Positions 1 through 8,989 are shown, numbered from the stretch's first letter. The stretch: 64,000 nucleotides of DNA from Thermoleophilia bacterium UBA2241 (GCA_002347645.1 DDYF01000034.1:6860-70859), one strand, 5' to 3'. A program made the numbers and translations. Notes: generated by a model not told the origin, from the letters alone.

Positions 1-307
1 TCGTCGCGCTGGTCCCCGTGAAGTCGACGGCGAAGGTGTCCCCGGCGCCGAGGTGGTCGCCCCAGTCGACGCGCTGCACGGTCTCGTAGAGCGCGTCGGC
101 GTCGCCCGCCGGCCCGGTCCGCAGCACGAGCAGGATGCGCGCGGCCAGGCGGGACCACAGGCAGACACGGTATGCGGTCTCGAGGGTCCCGGTGCACGCC
201 GCACCCGCCCGAACTTGGCGGACGTCGTCGGCGCCGAGGCCACGGAGCTCGCCGGCGAGCATCGACTCCATGCCCAGCGGCACGGTGGCGAAGAGGGGGT
301 AGGCCAC
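1..307 (-). CDS. rlmL: 23S rRNA guanine-N2 methyltransferase RlmL-like, N-terminal part
   Basis: The reverse strand is open from a GTG at 307 to the window edge, giving about 102 residues of a protein that continues outside. It begins MAYPLFATVPLGMESMLAGE and contains CLWSRLAARILL and WGDHLGAGDTFAVDFTGT. These match the THUMP-containing N-terminus of RlmL/YcbY (E. coli has SLFASTARGLEELL, LMWSRLASRIML and a GATFAVHFSG segment). RlmL methylates G2445 of 23S rRNA. An in-frame TAG lies four codons upstream of the GTG, so the start cannot be much earlier. I see no strong Shine-Dalgarno. The methyltransferase domain lies outside the window. Confidence 0.82.
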   Translation of the reverse strand, partial: MAYPLFATVPLGMESMLAGELRGLGADDVRQVRAGAACTGTLETAYRVCLWSRLAARILLVLRTGPAGDADALYETVQRVDWGDHLGAGDTFAVDFTGTSAT

Positions 308-715
308 GAGGAAAGGCTATCATCGGTGTGACGCGAAGCTTCACAGGCCGTCGGCGTCAAGGCGGCCAGTCCGTGCGCGCTCCGGAGCCTCGACGACGGT
401 GTCCACACCGTGCCGAGGCCGTCCTTGGTGCGTCACCTCCCGCGGGTCTGCGTCGGTTCGCCCTTCGGCCGGCCGATCGACACCAGGATCGTCGCGGTGC
501 CGTCACGGGTCGGCGAGCTTCTCCTCGCGCGATGCGCCGGCACCTGGGGTGTGCTGATCGCGAGCCATATGCCTTGCAGCACACCCTCGCCCCGGTGCGG
601 TCTTCTCAAGTACACGCACCGGCTCCGGCTTCCACACGCGGTGTACGATTGGAGCGTCGAGTCGCGTGGCGGCGCCTCGCTCACCGCGTGCCGCACGCGA
701 GGCCAGGAGGCATTC
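308..715. other. Intergenic region without a credible gene
   Basis: About 400 bases separate rlmL (leftward) from the TPR gene (rightward). Open frames here have no family resemblance and no ribosome binding site. The only signals I see are a TACGAT box at 644-649 and a Shine-Dalgarno AGGAGG at 705-710 for the gene starting at 716. The stretch probably carries both divergent promoters. Confidence 0.5.
644..649 (+). promoter_or_regulatory. Candidate -10 box (TACGAT) for the TPR/WD40 pair
   Basis: TGTACGAT gives an extended -10 with TG two bases upstream. The same TACGAT hexamer precedes several other genes in this window (7423, 53727, 57593), which supports it as the local sigma-70 -10 form. 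No convincing -35 is visible. A transcript starting near 656 would have a leader of about 60 nt. Confidence 0.4.
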
Positions 716-1435
716 ATGGAAGCTGAGCCGGAGCGAAGCGTCACCTACACGATGCCGAACGGGGCCCAGATCGTGCTTCGTCAGCCGACCACACCCACGG
801 CCGCCGATGTCGCGAGACGGTACCTGGACAAGGGGTTGTGGGAGCAGGCGATCGTCGAGCTCGAGAAGGCGCGACGCTCGAGCCCGGGCGACGCCGAGGT
901 CTTCGGACTGCTCGGCTCCATCTACCTCGCGCACGACCGCTACGCCGACGCAGTCTCCGCCCTCCAGGCGGCGACACGACTGGCGCCGGACGACGCGTGG
1001 TGGCGCTTCAAGCTCGGCGTCTCGCACGGATGGGCGGGCGATCAGGATCGAAGGCGCACGGAGCTGGAGGCCGCCGTGGGCCTGCGCCCCGACTTCGCCG
1101 ACGGCTACGCCGAGCTCGGACAGGCATACCACGACGAAGGCAGAGCGTCCGACGCGGTCGCCGCGTGGGAGAAGGCCGTCGCTCTCGGGTCGACTGTCGC
1201 CGAGGCTAGCTACAACCTCGGCGCCACGTACTTCCAGAGCGGTCGCGCCGAGCAGGCCGTGCCGCTCCTGGAAACGGCCGCACGCACGGGCACGGAGATA
1301 CTCGCCGGTCACGCGCACTTCGCACTCGCGCTGACGTTCCAGGCTCTCGGAAGGGACCCCGAAGTCGTCGTAGGCGAGCTGCGGCAAGCGGCGGCGTTGG
1401 GCGACGAGCAGGCGCGGCAGATCCTGAGCCAGTGA
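716..1435 (+). CDS. TPR-repeat protein
   Basis: A 239-residue protein. The ATG at 716 is chosen because AGGAGG sits five bases upstream (705-710); a longer open frame upstream has no coding character. From about residue 30 to the end it is built of TPR-like helix pairs, with segments such as GLWEQAIVELEKARRSSPGD, RYADAVSALQAATRLAPDD and GRASDAVAAWEKAVALG at about 34-residue spacing. TPR arrays are protein-binding scaffolds. No signal peptide or membrane segment is visible, so it is probably cytoplasmic. Its stop overlaps the GTG start of the following WD40 gene, so the two are translationally coupled and probably act together. Confidence 0.8.
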   Translation: MEAEPERSVTYTMPNGAQIVLRQPTTPTAADVARRYLDKGLWEQAIVELEKARRSSPGDAEVFGLLGSIYLAHDRYADAVSALQAATRLAPDDAWWRFKLGVSHGWAGDQDRRRTELEAAVGLRPDFADGYAELGQAYHDEGRASDAVAAWEKAVALGSTVAEASYNLGATYFQSGRAEQAVPLLETAARTGTEILAGHAHFALALTFQALGRDPEVVVGELRQAAALGDEQARQILSQ

Positions 1436-3486
1436 TCGCAAGGCGCGCGGCCGCTGAGCTGCGCCAGGTCTGGGGTGCCGTCACGCTCTCGGTCCCCGTC
1501 GTCGTGCAGGACCCAGCGCAGTTGGCAGGACAGCTCGTCGGCAGGCTTCTGGGCAGCGAAGGCCGAGGCGTCGCCAGACTGCTCCGGCAGGCTGAGCAGT
1601 GGCATGGGCGGCCGTGGCTCCGGCCTCTCGCTCCCAGCTTGGCGCCGGGAGGCGGGCCGCTGCGTCAGGCTCTTGTCATTCCCCAGCACCCAGTGAACGC
1701 TGGCGAGAGCCTCCCCAAGCCGGGCTACTTCGATGGCCTCATGGCGCCGGTCTACCGGCTCGCGGTGTCTACCGACGGCACCGTTGCCGTCGCGGCCGAC
1801 CTCGAGGGTCATGTCCACGCATGGGACCTGACCTCGGGTGTTCGCCTGTGGGAGTGCGACGCGAGCGGGCGGCTTGCGGACGCGGTCGCGATCTCCCCCG
1901 ACGCCAAGAGGGCGAGCGCCGCCTTCGATGATGGGAGCCTGACCACGTGGGATATGGCCACCGGCACACAGGTGTCGGTGACGCCAGCGCTCGGCGAGGT
2001 GGTGGCCCTGTCGCACGACGCCGGAGAACCGTGCGCGCTCGTGGCACGCGACGGGCAGCTCTGGCTCTCGTGCGCCCACCGGCAGCGGGCGATACCGATC
2101 GGCGCTCTCCCCGCCGGCCTCGGGCCGGCAGCGCTCGCGCCGCGGTGCGGCCGAGTGGTCGCGGCCGACGGGAGCGATCTCTGGGTCTGGGACCCCGACG
2201 CGGGCCTCGTTGCCGGTCCGCTGCCGGGACACGACGACGCCATCCTGTGCCTGACGGTCACCCCGGATGGACGCCGGGCGGTGACCGGCTCGAAGGACAA
2301 GACGCTCATCGTGTGGGACAGCGAGTCGGGGAAGATCGTCTCCACGCTCATCGGTCATTCGGGTTTCGTGCTCGCCGTCTCCACGGGCACGGGAGCTTCG
2401 GGAGGCAGGGCGGTGTCCACGTCCATGGACCGGTCCGTGATCGTCTGGGATCTGGACGCGGGCGACGCGAGAGGCGTCCTCGATAGCCCCGTGAGCTTCG
2501 CGCGAGCGGCGATCTCGGCTGACGCGGCGACCGTGGTCACGACGACCCCGGAGCGCGCCCTGCGGATATGGGACCTCGGACGGTGGGAGGAGTCCTCCGC
2601 GGGTGACGCGGCGACGGACCTCGCCAACCTGGTCGCCGCGGCGCCGTCGTGCGACCGGTGCGTGATCGTCTCGTACACGGACAAGATCCGGCGGTGGGAC
2701 CTGACGCCCTATGTGCGAGGCGGCATGCAGGTCGGCCAGAGCGGGATCTTCGGTGTCTGGGCGCTCGCCGTGACCGCGGACGGGCGACGCGCGGTGACTG
2801 CCGGCTCGGGCCGCGACGTGGAGATCTGGGACCTCGAGGAACCCTCGCTCGTGCGGAGGTTCGAGGTCCCACACGAACGGATCAAGTCCGTCGCGGTGAC
2901 TGCCGACGGAACACGCGTCGTCTCGATCGCCGATGAGTCGCTCGCCGTTTCCGACTTGGGAACCGGGCAGCTCCTGTCCCATGCCAAGATCAACGGAGTC
3001 GAACGTGTGCTTCCCACTGTCGAGGCAGATCGTGTGCTCGCCCTCGGCGCGCACTCACTGAGCGCTCTCGTGCTTCCGCCCGGTGGCGAGCCGAGCCTTG
3101 AGGCCGCCCTGGAGGACGCGTCGACGATCCTGCTGAGCCGCGACGGGCGCTCTGCGGTCCTGACGGACGAGTCAGGCCGAAGGTGGTTCGTGACGTTCGA
3201 GGGTGAGAGGCGCCGGGTGCCCCTGGCCGCCGCGGACGGGTTGTGGAGTCTGGCGGTGCCGCCGGGATCCGGACGCATCGTGGGCGCGGCGAGCTCGACG
3301 GACAGCCGCTCGACGCTGGTGGTCTCGGTGTGGGATGCCGAGACGGGGTGCCGGCTCGCCACGGCCTCGTTCTCGGGCGATCTGCGACCTCTCAAGTCGG
3401 CATCCGTCTCGCTCGACGGGACGCGAGTCCTGGTCTGTGACAACGGCGGGCGGACGCACTTCCTGGAGCTGTGCGGATTCGGCTGA
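1432..3486 (+). CDS. WD40 beta-propeller protein with NACHT-type linker
   Basis: A 684-residue protein starting at a GTG that overlaps the stop of the upstream TPR gene. Residues 1-95 contain QLVGRLL and PWLRPLAPSLAPGG. In larger NACHT-WD40 proteins a very similar stretch (QL..RL, then WLRPL.PSL.PPGGPL) joins the ATPase to the propeller. The rest holds about 14 WD-like blades, for example GHDDAILCLTVTPDGRRAVT with KTLIVWD, enough for two seven-bladed propellers. There is no ATPase domain and, unlike the WD40 genes at 9363 and 15994, no C-terminal zinc ribbon. It looks like the sensor half of a split STAND protein. Its partner and ligand are unknown. Confidence 0.85.
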   Translation: MIARRAAAELRQVWGAVTLSVPVVVQDPAQLAGQLVGRLLGSEGRGVARLLRQAEQWHGRPWLRPLAPSLAPGGGPLRQALVIPQHPVNAGESLPKPGYFDGLMAPVYRLAVSTDGTVAVAADLEGHVHAWDLTSGVRLWECDASGRLADAVAISPDAKRASAAFDDGSLTTWDMATGTQVSVTPALGEVVALSHDAGEPCALVARDGQLWLSCAHRQRAIPIGALPAGLGPAALAPRCGRVVAADGSDLWVWDPDAGLVAGPLPGHDDAILCLTVTPDGRRAVTGSKDKTLIVWDSESGKIVSTLIGHSGFVLAVSTGTGASGGRAVSTSMDRSVIVWDLDAGDARGVLDSPVSFARAAISADAATVVTTTPERALRIWDLGRWEESSAGDAATDLANLVAAAPSCDRCVIVSYTDKIRRWDLTPYVRGGMQVGQSGIFGVWALAVTADGRRAVTAGSGRDVEIWDLEEPSLVRRFEVPHERIKSVAVTADGTRVVSIADESLAVSDLGTGQLLSHAKINGVERVLPTVEADRVLALGAHSLSALVLPPGGEPSLEAALEDASTILLSRDGRSAVLTDESGRRWFVTFEGERRRVPLAAADGLWSLAVPPGSGRIVGAASSTDSRSTLVVSVWDAETGCRLATASFSGDLRPLKSASVSLDGTRVLVCDNGGRTHFLELCGFG

Positions 3487-3574
3487 TCCGCCCTCCCGCA
3501 GTCCGGGCCGGACGCCCCGACGCAGGGCGAAGGCTGCGGGCGAGTCGCAGCGAGTCGTCACGGTTCTCGCGGGC

Positions 3575-4009
3575 TCACATCTCGACGCGCTTCTTGCCGC
3601 CCCACGTCGCCTTGATCTTGTCGTCGTACTCGTTGGTGCTGTACGCGACCAGTTGGACGGCGAGCTCCAGCTCCGCCTGGTTCAGGTAGTCCCCGAGCAG
3701 CGCGTGCTCGACGTGGACCTCCTGACGCTCGGGGTAGAGGGCGAGCTTGCCGAACAGGATCTTGCTGTTCGCCTCCGCCAGGAAGATGCCGAGGTCGCCG
3801 TCGATGCGCATGCCCTTGACGCAGAGTGCCTCGACCTTCACCACCGTACGCCCGTCGGGGAGCTCGCGCGGCATGACGAAGACCTGGACGCCCTGTTCGA
3901 ACGGCAGGACGAGGTCCTCCTGCGCGTCGGTGAGGAACGGGATCCCGCTGTTCGTCAGGTAGCGCTTGCAGGCCTCGCGCAGCGCGGCGAGGTGGCTCTG
4001 TCCGGTCAC
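3575..4009 (-). CDS. YbjN/CesT-like chaperone-fold protein
   Basis: A 144-residue protein. I chose the GTG at 4009 because it overlaps the stop of the upstream FHA gene and has GGAGGA eight bases before it; a longer upstream frame would sit inside that gene. The layout (N-terminal helix LAALREACKRYL, a strand-rich middle with VQVFVMPRELPDG, then DYLNQAELELAVQLVAYSTN) resembles the YbjN and type III secretion chaperone fold that binds peptides or partner proteins. The match is by pattern and hydrophobicity, not by an invariant motif. It is third in an operon after a ClpC-like unfoldase and an FHA protein, which fits a substrate-holding role. Confidence 0.6.
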   Translation of the reverse strand: MTGQSHLAALREACKRYLTNSGIPFLTDAQEDLVLPFEQGVQVFVMPRELPDGRTVVKVEALCVKGMRIDGDLGIFLAEANSKILFGKLALYPERQEVHVEHALLGDYLNQAELELAVQLVAYSTNEYDDKIKATWGGKKRVEM

Positions 4010-4461
4010 GACTGATCCTCCAGATCCCATCCGCACTTCCTGCACCACTTCGCGTCGGGCGGGTTCATCGCCCCGCACCCGGGCCGCAGGCACTTGCGCG
4101 GCGCGGGGCCGGGCCCGCCCGCGGACTTGCCTTCTGCATCGTCCGCACGCGCCGGGCCGCTGCTGTGCCCCACGAGCATCATCTCGGTCATGCCGACGCG
4201 GACGATGTCGCCCTCGTGCAGCGGGTGGCTGCCGGTGACCTCTGCCCCGTTCAGCCAGAACGTGACCTCGCAGGTCAGCTTCACTCCCTCGTCGCCGACC
4301 TCGAGCTCCACGTCGTCGAGGTCCTTCGGGCCGAGGCCGCTACCGGGCGGGGGACCGAGGACTTCGCCCTCGAGGACGACACCCTTGTCGGTGATCGCGA
4401 AGGTGAGCCCGTCGTTCGGCCCCGCGACGATCTCGAAGCCGGCCTGCCACTCGGCGCTCAC
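4006..4461 (-). CDS. FHA-like domain protein with C-terminal zinc ribbon
   Basis: A 151-residue protein whose ATG overlaps the stop of the ClpC-like gene. Residues 1-100 look like a forkhead-associated beta-sandwich: VAGPNDGLTFAI, then FWLNGAEVTGSHPLHEGDIV and VGMTEMMLVG match the late FHA strands (NG..v, L..GD.i.iG). The usual Arg and Ser-x-x-His of the phosphothreonine site are not obvious, so phosphopeptide binding is uncertain. After an Ala/Gly/Pro linker comes a zinc ribbon, CLRPGC then WCRKCGWDLE. The same style of terminal ribbon ends the WD40 proteins at 9363 and 15994. The operon position between unfoldase and chaperone suggests an adaptor. Confidence 0.72.
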   Translation of the reverse strand: MSAEWQAGFEIVAGPNDGLTFAITDKGVVLEGEVLGPPPGSGLGPKDLDDVELEVGDEGVKLTCEVTFWLNGAEVTGSHPLHEGDIVRVGMTEMMLVGHSSGPARADDAEGKSAGGPGPAPRKCLRPGCGAMNPPDAKWCRKCGWDLEDQS

Positions 4462-6854
4462 AGGGTACCGATCCCGTCCGGCGCCCGGGGGGCCTGGCGC
4501 GGCTCCACCTCGAACGCGAGCTTCTTGCCCTTCGTGCGCAAGCGTACGGTGTCGTTCTCGTTCACGGTCCCCTTGAGCAGCTCGTTCGACAGCGGCTCGC
4601 GGACGAGGTCGTCGATCGTCCGCCGCAGCGGCCGGGCGCCCATGGCCGGGTCGAATCCGTGCTTCACGAGCAGGCCGAGGGCGCCCGGGGTGGCTTCGAC
4701 GCGCATCGGCAGCCGGCTCAGCATGACCTTGGCGATGCGGCGCAGGTCCTTCTCCCCCAGGGCGTTGAACACGAGGATCTCGTCGAAGCGGTTGCGGAAC
4801 TCGGGCGCGAAGGCGTCGGCCAGGTCGGCGTAGATGGCGCGCCGAACCTCGTCCGCCGACGGCATCTCGTCCTTGACGATGCGCAGACCGAGGAAGCGCT
4901 TGCCGGAGATGCTCCGCGACCCGACGTTCGACGTCATGACGATGATCGCGTTGCGGAAGTCAGCTTGGCGCCCGAGGCCGTCCGTCAGCCTGCCCTCGTC
5001 CATCATGCCCAGTAGCAGGCTGTGGACGGCGGGGGCGGCCTTCTCCACCTCGTCGAAGAGGACGACCGAATAGGGGTCCTTGCGGATCGCCTCGGTCAGC
5101 ATGCCGCCCCGCTCCGAATTGACGTAGCCCGGCGGAGACCCAATCAAGCGCGACACGAAGTACTCGCTCGACGACTCACTCATGTCGATGCGGATAAGGC
5201 GGTCCTCGTCGTCGAAGAGCACCGCGGCCAGCGACTTGGCGAGCTCGGTCTTGCCGACCCCCGTGGGCCCCAGGAAGAGGAAGCAGCCGATCGGCCGCAT
5301 GGGATCGCCGAACTTGGTGCGCGCGGTACGGATCGACTGGGCGACGGCGACGACGGCGTGGTCCTGCCCCACGACGCGCCTTCGCAGCGCGTCCTCGAGC
5401 TCCAGCAGCCGGTCGGCCTCGCTCGCCTTCACCTTGCCGACGGGGATGCGGCGCCAGCTCGACACGGCCAGCGCGACCTCGTCGGCGGTGACGGCGAGGT
5501 CGGCGCCGGGCGCCGGGTTGCCGGCGTGCTCGAAGAGCGTGCGCCGCTGCTCCGGCGCGAGGTCGCTCAAGTCGAGGTCGCGGAGGCCCAGCCACGCGCG
5601 CATGCGGGTCTCGGCGCAACTGCGGTCGATGAGCTCGAGGGCCTTGTCGGGAAGGCGGCGGTCGGTCACGTAGCGCATCGACAGCTCCACGGCCGCGCGC
5701 ACCGCGTCGTCGGTGATGCGGACGTTGTGGAACTCCTCGTAGCGGCTGCGCAGACCGGCGAGGATCTCGAGCACCTCGTCCGACCTCGGCTCGGGCACGC
5801 GCACCATGGCGAAGCGACGCTCGAGGGCGGGGTCCTTCTCGAAGTACCGCCGGTACTCGTCGTGCGTCGTCGCGCCGATGACGGTGATCTCGCCGCGGCT
5901 GAGCGCCGGTTTGAGGATGTTGGCCGCGTCCATCGTGTCGTGCACGCCGACCGAGCCGGCGCCGACCAGCATGTGGATCTCGTCGATGAACAGGATCAGC
6001 TTGGGATCGTCCCGCGCCTCCTTGATGAGCGCCTGGAGCTTCTCCTCGAGGGTGCCGCGCACGCCGGTGCCGGCGACGATGTTGGCCACCTCGACGGTGC
6101 GGATGCGCTTGCCCATGAGCTGCGGTGGGACGTTGCCGTGCGCGATCAGCTGCGCGAGGCCTTCGACGACGGCCGTCTTGCCGGTTCCCGGGTCGCCCAC
6201 GAGCACGGGGTTGTTCTTCTCGCTCTTGCAGAGGACGGAGATGAGCTGCAGCATCTCCATCTGGCGTCCGATGACGGGACGAAGCTTGCCGGCGCGCGCC
6301 AGGGCGGTGAGGTCGCGGCCGAGCGTCTCCATGAGCTCGCTCGACGAAGCCAGCTCGGGCTGCTCGATCGTGGTGCGGCCGCGGTAGGCGCTCTCGGTCC
6401 ACTCGTAGGCGGCGATGAGGTCGCGGACCGTCTGGGCGAGTGCCGCGGGATCGGAGCCCATCGCCTTGAGCGTGCGCGCCGGCAGGCCGTGCTCCTCGGC
6501 GAGGACGGCGAGCAGGACGTGCGGCGCCCACACCACCTGTTCGGCGTTGTCCTTGGGCCGCACCGCCAGGGCGAGCCTCTCGGCCTCCTGCATGACGCGC
6601 TTCGCGCGCAGCGTCAGGCCGAGATCGTCGCCGTCCGGGAAGACCTCCCCGCTCGCCTTCTCGCGCACGCGGCGGGCGGCCTCACCGATGTCGGTGCCGG
6701 TGCCGGCGAAGCGCCGGAGCAGGCTGACGTCGTCGAGCGCGACCACGCCCAAGAAGAGGTGCTCGACGCCGAGATAGCGGTGGCCAAGATCGGCTCTCGC
6801 CCGCTCGGCATGCGAGACGACGAGCTTGGCCGAGTTGCCCAGTTCGACGCCCAT
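4458..6854 (-). CDS. ClpC-like double AAA+ unfoldase with shortened M domain
   Basis: A 798-residue Hsp100 ATPase. Residues 1-145 form a Clp_N double repeat. AAA1 has Walker A GDPGTGKT near residue 220 and Walker B LILFIDEIHML; AAA2 has GPTGVGKTEL near 530 and VVLFDEVEKA. The segment between the AAA modules, from DRSCAETRMR to AVSSWRRIPVG, is only about 45 residues, too short for the coiled-coil M domain that in ClpC binds adaptors. The loop that in ClpC carries VGF/LGF for ClpP docking reads FLGLRI near residue 650. A ClpP partnership is therefore doubtful; a dedicated remodelling role with the downstream FHA and chaperone genes is more likely. It is probably the first gene of the operon. 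Confidence 0.85.
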   Translation of the reverse strand: MGVELGNSAKLVVSHAERARADLGHRYLGVEHLFLGVVALDDVSLLRRFAGTGTDIGEAARRVREKASGEVFPDGDDLGLTLRAKRVMQEAERLALAVRPKDNAEQVVWAPHVLLAVLAEEHGLPARTLKAMGSDPAALAQTVRDLIAAYEWTESAYRGRTTIEQPELASSSELMETLGRDLTALARAGKLRPVIGRQMEMLQLISVLCKSEKNNPVLVGDPGTGKTAVVEGLAQLIAHGNVPPQLMGKRIRTVEVANIVAGTGVRGTLEEKLQALIKEARDDPKLILFIDEIHMLVGAGSVGVHDTMDAANILKPALSRGEITVIGATTHDEYRRYFEKDPALERRFAMVRVPEPRSDEVLEILAGLRSRYEEFHNVRITDDAVRAAVELSMRYVTDRRLPDKALELIDRSCAETRMRAWLGLRDLDLSDLAPEQRRTLFEHAGNPAPGADLAVTADEVALAVSSWRRIPVGKVKASEADRLLELEDALRRRVVGQDHAVVAVAQSIRTARTKFGDPMRPIGCFLFLGPTGVGKTELAKSLAAVLFDDEDRLIRIDMSESSSEYFVSRLIGSPPGYVNSERGGMLTEAIRKDPYSVVLFDEVEKAAPAVHSLLLGMMDEGRLTDGLGRQADFRNAIIVMTSNVGSRSISGKRFLGLRIVKDEMPSADEVRRAIYADLADAFAPEFRNRFDEILVFNALGEKDLRRIAKVMLSRLPMRVEATPGALGLLVKHGFDPAMGARPLRRTIDDLVREPLSNELLKGTVNENDTVRLRTKGKKLAFEVEPRQAPRAPDGIGTL

Positions 6855-6931
6855 CGACTGCCCCCCTCGCGATCCCCAGCGGCCGGTCGGGGCCGACTAT
6901 AGCACCGCCGTGGCGGACGGCATCGGGAGCC

Positions 6932-7303
6932 TTACGCCCAAGCGATGAAGCCCAGGCCGCGGTCGGCGCAGATGCGGAAGAGCTTCCGCAGTTGGCGGAT
7001 CTCATCGGGGGTGGGCGTGAATCGCTCACCGAGGTCGAGCCGATCGCAGACCGTCTCGGGGTCGCAGGCGCTGAGCTTGTCGGCCATCCCGGCGAGGGTC
7101 TCGGGCGGAAGCCACTCGTGGTAGAGCGACTCGCCGGTGACCTCCAGCACGAACTCCGCATAGACCTTGCCACGGAACGAGGTGACGCCGTCGCTGAACA
7201 TCCCACCGCACAGGTCGATGCCGGACTCGGTGAGAGCGCGCTCGTCCTCGGGGGTGAGCACGACCTCGTCCGGCGAGCGCGAGACGACGTTGTCCAGTCC
7301 CAT
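6932..7303 (-). CDS. Unrecognised ~120-residue family, copy 1
   Basis: A 123-residue protein starting at ATG 7303 with AGGGGAA just upstream. I do not recognise the family. Five copies lie in this window (6932, 8986, 12196, 12578, 15661). They share an N-terminal GLD...SR.PD..VLTPEDE, a middle SFRGKVY..FV..V, a W.PPE..A.MA block, and a C-terminal TADE+R.LR+LFR.CADRGLG. This copy has LYHEWLPPETLAGMADKL and LRKLFRICADRGLGF. Its predicted strands then helices suggest a compact globular domain with no signal peptide. It lies alone on the minus strand, divergent from the TRAFs-binding gene. All the other copies are on the plus strand. Confidence 0.78.
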   Translation of the reverse strand: MGLDNVVSRSPDEVVLTPEDERALTESGIDLCGGMFSDGVTSFRGKVYAEFVLEVTGESLYHEWLPPETLAGMADKLSACDPETVCDRLDLGERFTPTPDEIRQLRKLFRICADRGLGFIAWA

Positions 7304-7422
7304 CACTTCCCCTTCGTGCTCCTGTGCGGCAGGCGCGCCGCGCGGCGGCGTCGCCTGTCCGCGTCCCTCTGATTGATGCCAGAGTCTACCCACCGCAGGG
7401 CACTCCTTCGGCCGCTCGGGGG

Positions 7423-7428
7423 TACGAT
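7423..7428 (+). promoter_or_regulatory. Candidate -10 box (TACGAT) for the TRAFs-binding gene
   Basis: GGGTACGATAG lies about 52 bases before the ATG at 7481 in the divergent intergenic region. It is the same hexamer seen upstream of other genes here. No clear -35 is present. Confidence 0.4.
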
Positions 7429-7480
7429 AGCGCCGAGGGGGCGAGGAGCCGCTCCTTCCGGCGACGCGAGGGGGTTGACA

Positions 7481-8989
7481 ATGGTATCTGACCAGCCCGA
7501 CCAGTGCTTCGTCGTGATGCCGTTCGGGACCAAGCCGCTCAACGACGGCAGCGGCCGACTCTACGATTTCGACAGGGTCTATCGCGTCATCATCCAGCGC
7601 GCGATCCGGCAGGCGGGACTCGAGCCCGCGCGCGCCGACGAGCGCAAGGTCTCCGACATCATCCACGCCGACATGTTCAAGCAGCTGCGCGACCGCGGCG
7701 TGGTGCTCGCCGACCTCTCGCTGGAGAACCCGAACGTCTTCTACGAGCTCGGCGCCCGTCACGTGATGTCGGCCAAGGGCACGGTGCTCATGTGTCGCGC
7801 GGGGTCGGAACTGCCGTTCGACGTGAAGCTGTCGCGCGTCATCTTCTACGACTTCGACGGCAGTCACCTCGACTGGGAGGAGGTCGAGCGCGTCGTCAAG
7901 GAGCTGCAGTTCGCCCTCGAGGAGGCCAAAAGGGGCACGCCCGACAGCCCCGTGCACGCGCTTCTGGAGCGGGTGCTGCCCGAGGAGGCCGCTGCACGGG
8001 AACGCGGCACAGCGGCCGGCGTCGACGAGGGCGGCGTCGACGAGTCACTGGCCGACTTCCAGGGCATCGTGGCCGACCACTGGGCCAGTGAGGACACGCC
8101 GACGGACGAGCTGCTCGGCGTGTGCGGATCGTCGGTCTTCGGCTGCCGGGCGCTCGGGCTGCTGACGTTGACGAGAGAGACGCCGTCCGATGAGCTCTCG
8201 GCGGTGGCCAGGCGGCTCTACGACCTCTCCCAATTCGACCTCGCGAGCCGCCTCTACGAGCGCCTGGATGCACAGGGCACGCTGGGCGTCGCCGACCTCC
8301 TGGAGTACGGTTCCACGCTGTCCGAGCTGCGCTCGGACCTCGTCGCCGCGGACCAGGGCCTCGCCCAGATGCAGCGGGCGGCCGACATCCTGACGCCGCG
8401 GCTCGAGGAGGAGTCGCCCTCGCCCGAGACACTGCGGGACGGCTTCGCCTGCTATTACAGGATCGCCGGCCTGTACCGCTGGCGCTGGCAGCTGAGCCGC
8501 GACGAGGAAGACTTGACCCTGGCCATCGAGCACTATGAGCGGGCGATGGGGGTCGGCAAGCGCCTCGACAAGGCGGCCGAGGACTTCGAGATCGGCCGCC
8601 TCGCCGCCTGCCACTTGGCGCTTCTCCTCCTGTTGCGCCTCCGCGACGACAACCCCGACCGCGGCGACATCGAACGCCACCGGGAGCAGATCCTCAGCCT
8701 CAAGGTCGACGGCCGGCATAGCTTGGTGGAGGAGTCGTTCACCCGCTGGTGCCAAGCGATCGCGCTGGCCGACGGCGGCGACGCCAACGGCTCGAACCAC
8801 ATGGCCATGCACGCCTACTCCGAGGATGCCAAGGTCATGGACCAGCCGGGCTGCGAGGCGATCGGCCGCAAGCAGTATGCGGGTCTGCGGCGCTACCTCG
8901 AGCACTACTCGGGCGTCCTGCATCACCCCAGCCTCATCGGCCACATCTCGCAGGTGCTGCAGATCGGCCACCGGACGCAGGCGTCGTGA
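7481..8989 (+). CDS. TRAFs-binding (DUF4071-like) protein with MPFG nucleotide-hydrolase-like N-domain
   Basis: A 502-residue protein; the ATG at 7481 follows GAGGGGG. Residues 8-145 carry CFVVMPFG, FDRVYRVIIQRAIRQAGLEP, ADLSLENPNVFYELGARH and PFDVKLSRVIFYDF. This is the bacterial domain related to nucleoside 2-deoxyribosyltransferases that often precedes TRAFs-binding domains. The rest is helical and TPR-like, with YYRIAGLYRWRWQLS and LTLAIEHYERAMGVG, typical of DUF4071, the region named after ASK1/MAP3K5. Established: such proteins pair a putative nucleotide-acting domain with a scaffold. Inferred: signal generation or sensing in the surrounding system. Its stop overlaps the next GTG. Confidence 0.75.
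   Translation: MVSDQPDQCFVVMPFGTKPLNDGSGRLYDFDRVYRVIIQRAIRQAGLEPARADERKVSDIIHADMFKQLRDRGVVLADLSLENPNVFYELGARHVMSAKGTVLMCRAGSELPFDVKLSRVIFYDFDGSHLDWEEVERVVKELQFALEEAKRGTPDSPVHALLERVLPEEAAARERGTAAGVDEGGVDESLADFQGIVADHWASEDTPTDELLGVCGSSVFGCRALGLLTLTRETPSDELSAVARRLYDLSQFDLASRLYERLDAQGTLGVADLLEYGSTLSELRSDLVAADQGLAQMQRAADILTPRLEEESPSPETLRDGFACYYRIAGLYRWRWQLSRDEEDLTLAIEHYERAMGVGKRLDKAAEDFEIGRLAACHLALLLLLRLRDDNPDRGDIERHREQILSLKVDGRHSLVEESFTRWCQAIALADGGDANGSNHMAMHAYSEDAKVMDQPGCEAIGRKQYAGLRRYLEHYSGVLHHPSLIGHISQVLQIGHRTQAS

Noticed and set aside
172..726. Plus-strand frames over the rlmL start and the intergenic region
   Set aside because: Arg/Pro-rich composition, no ribosome binding site, and overlap with the conserved RlmL sequence on the other strand.
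3487..3574. A terminator between the convergent WD40 and YbjN-like genes
   Set aside because: I could not find a stable inverted repeat in this gap.
4006..6854. A type VI secretion or contractile injection locus (ClpV plus FHA)
   Set aside because: No sheath, tube, baseplate or spike genes are present in the window; the ATPase looks more like ClpC than ClpV.
5022..6902. A 626-codon plus-strand frame opposite the ClpC-like gene
   Set aside because: It is antisense to clear AAA+ motifs and has low-complexity composition typical of high-GC shadow frames.
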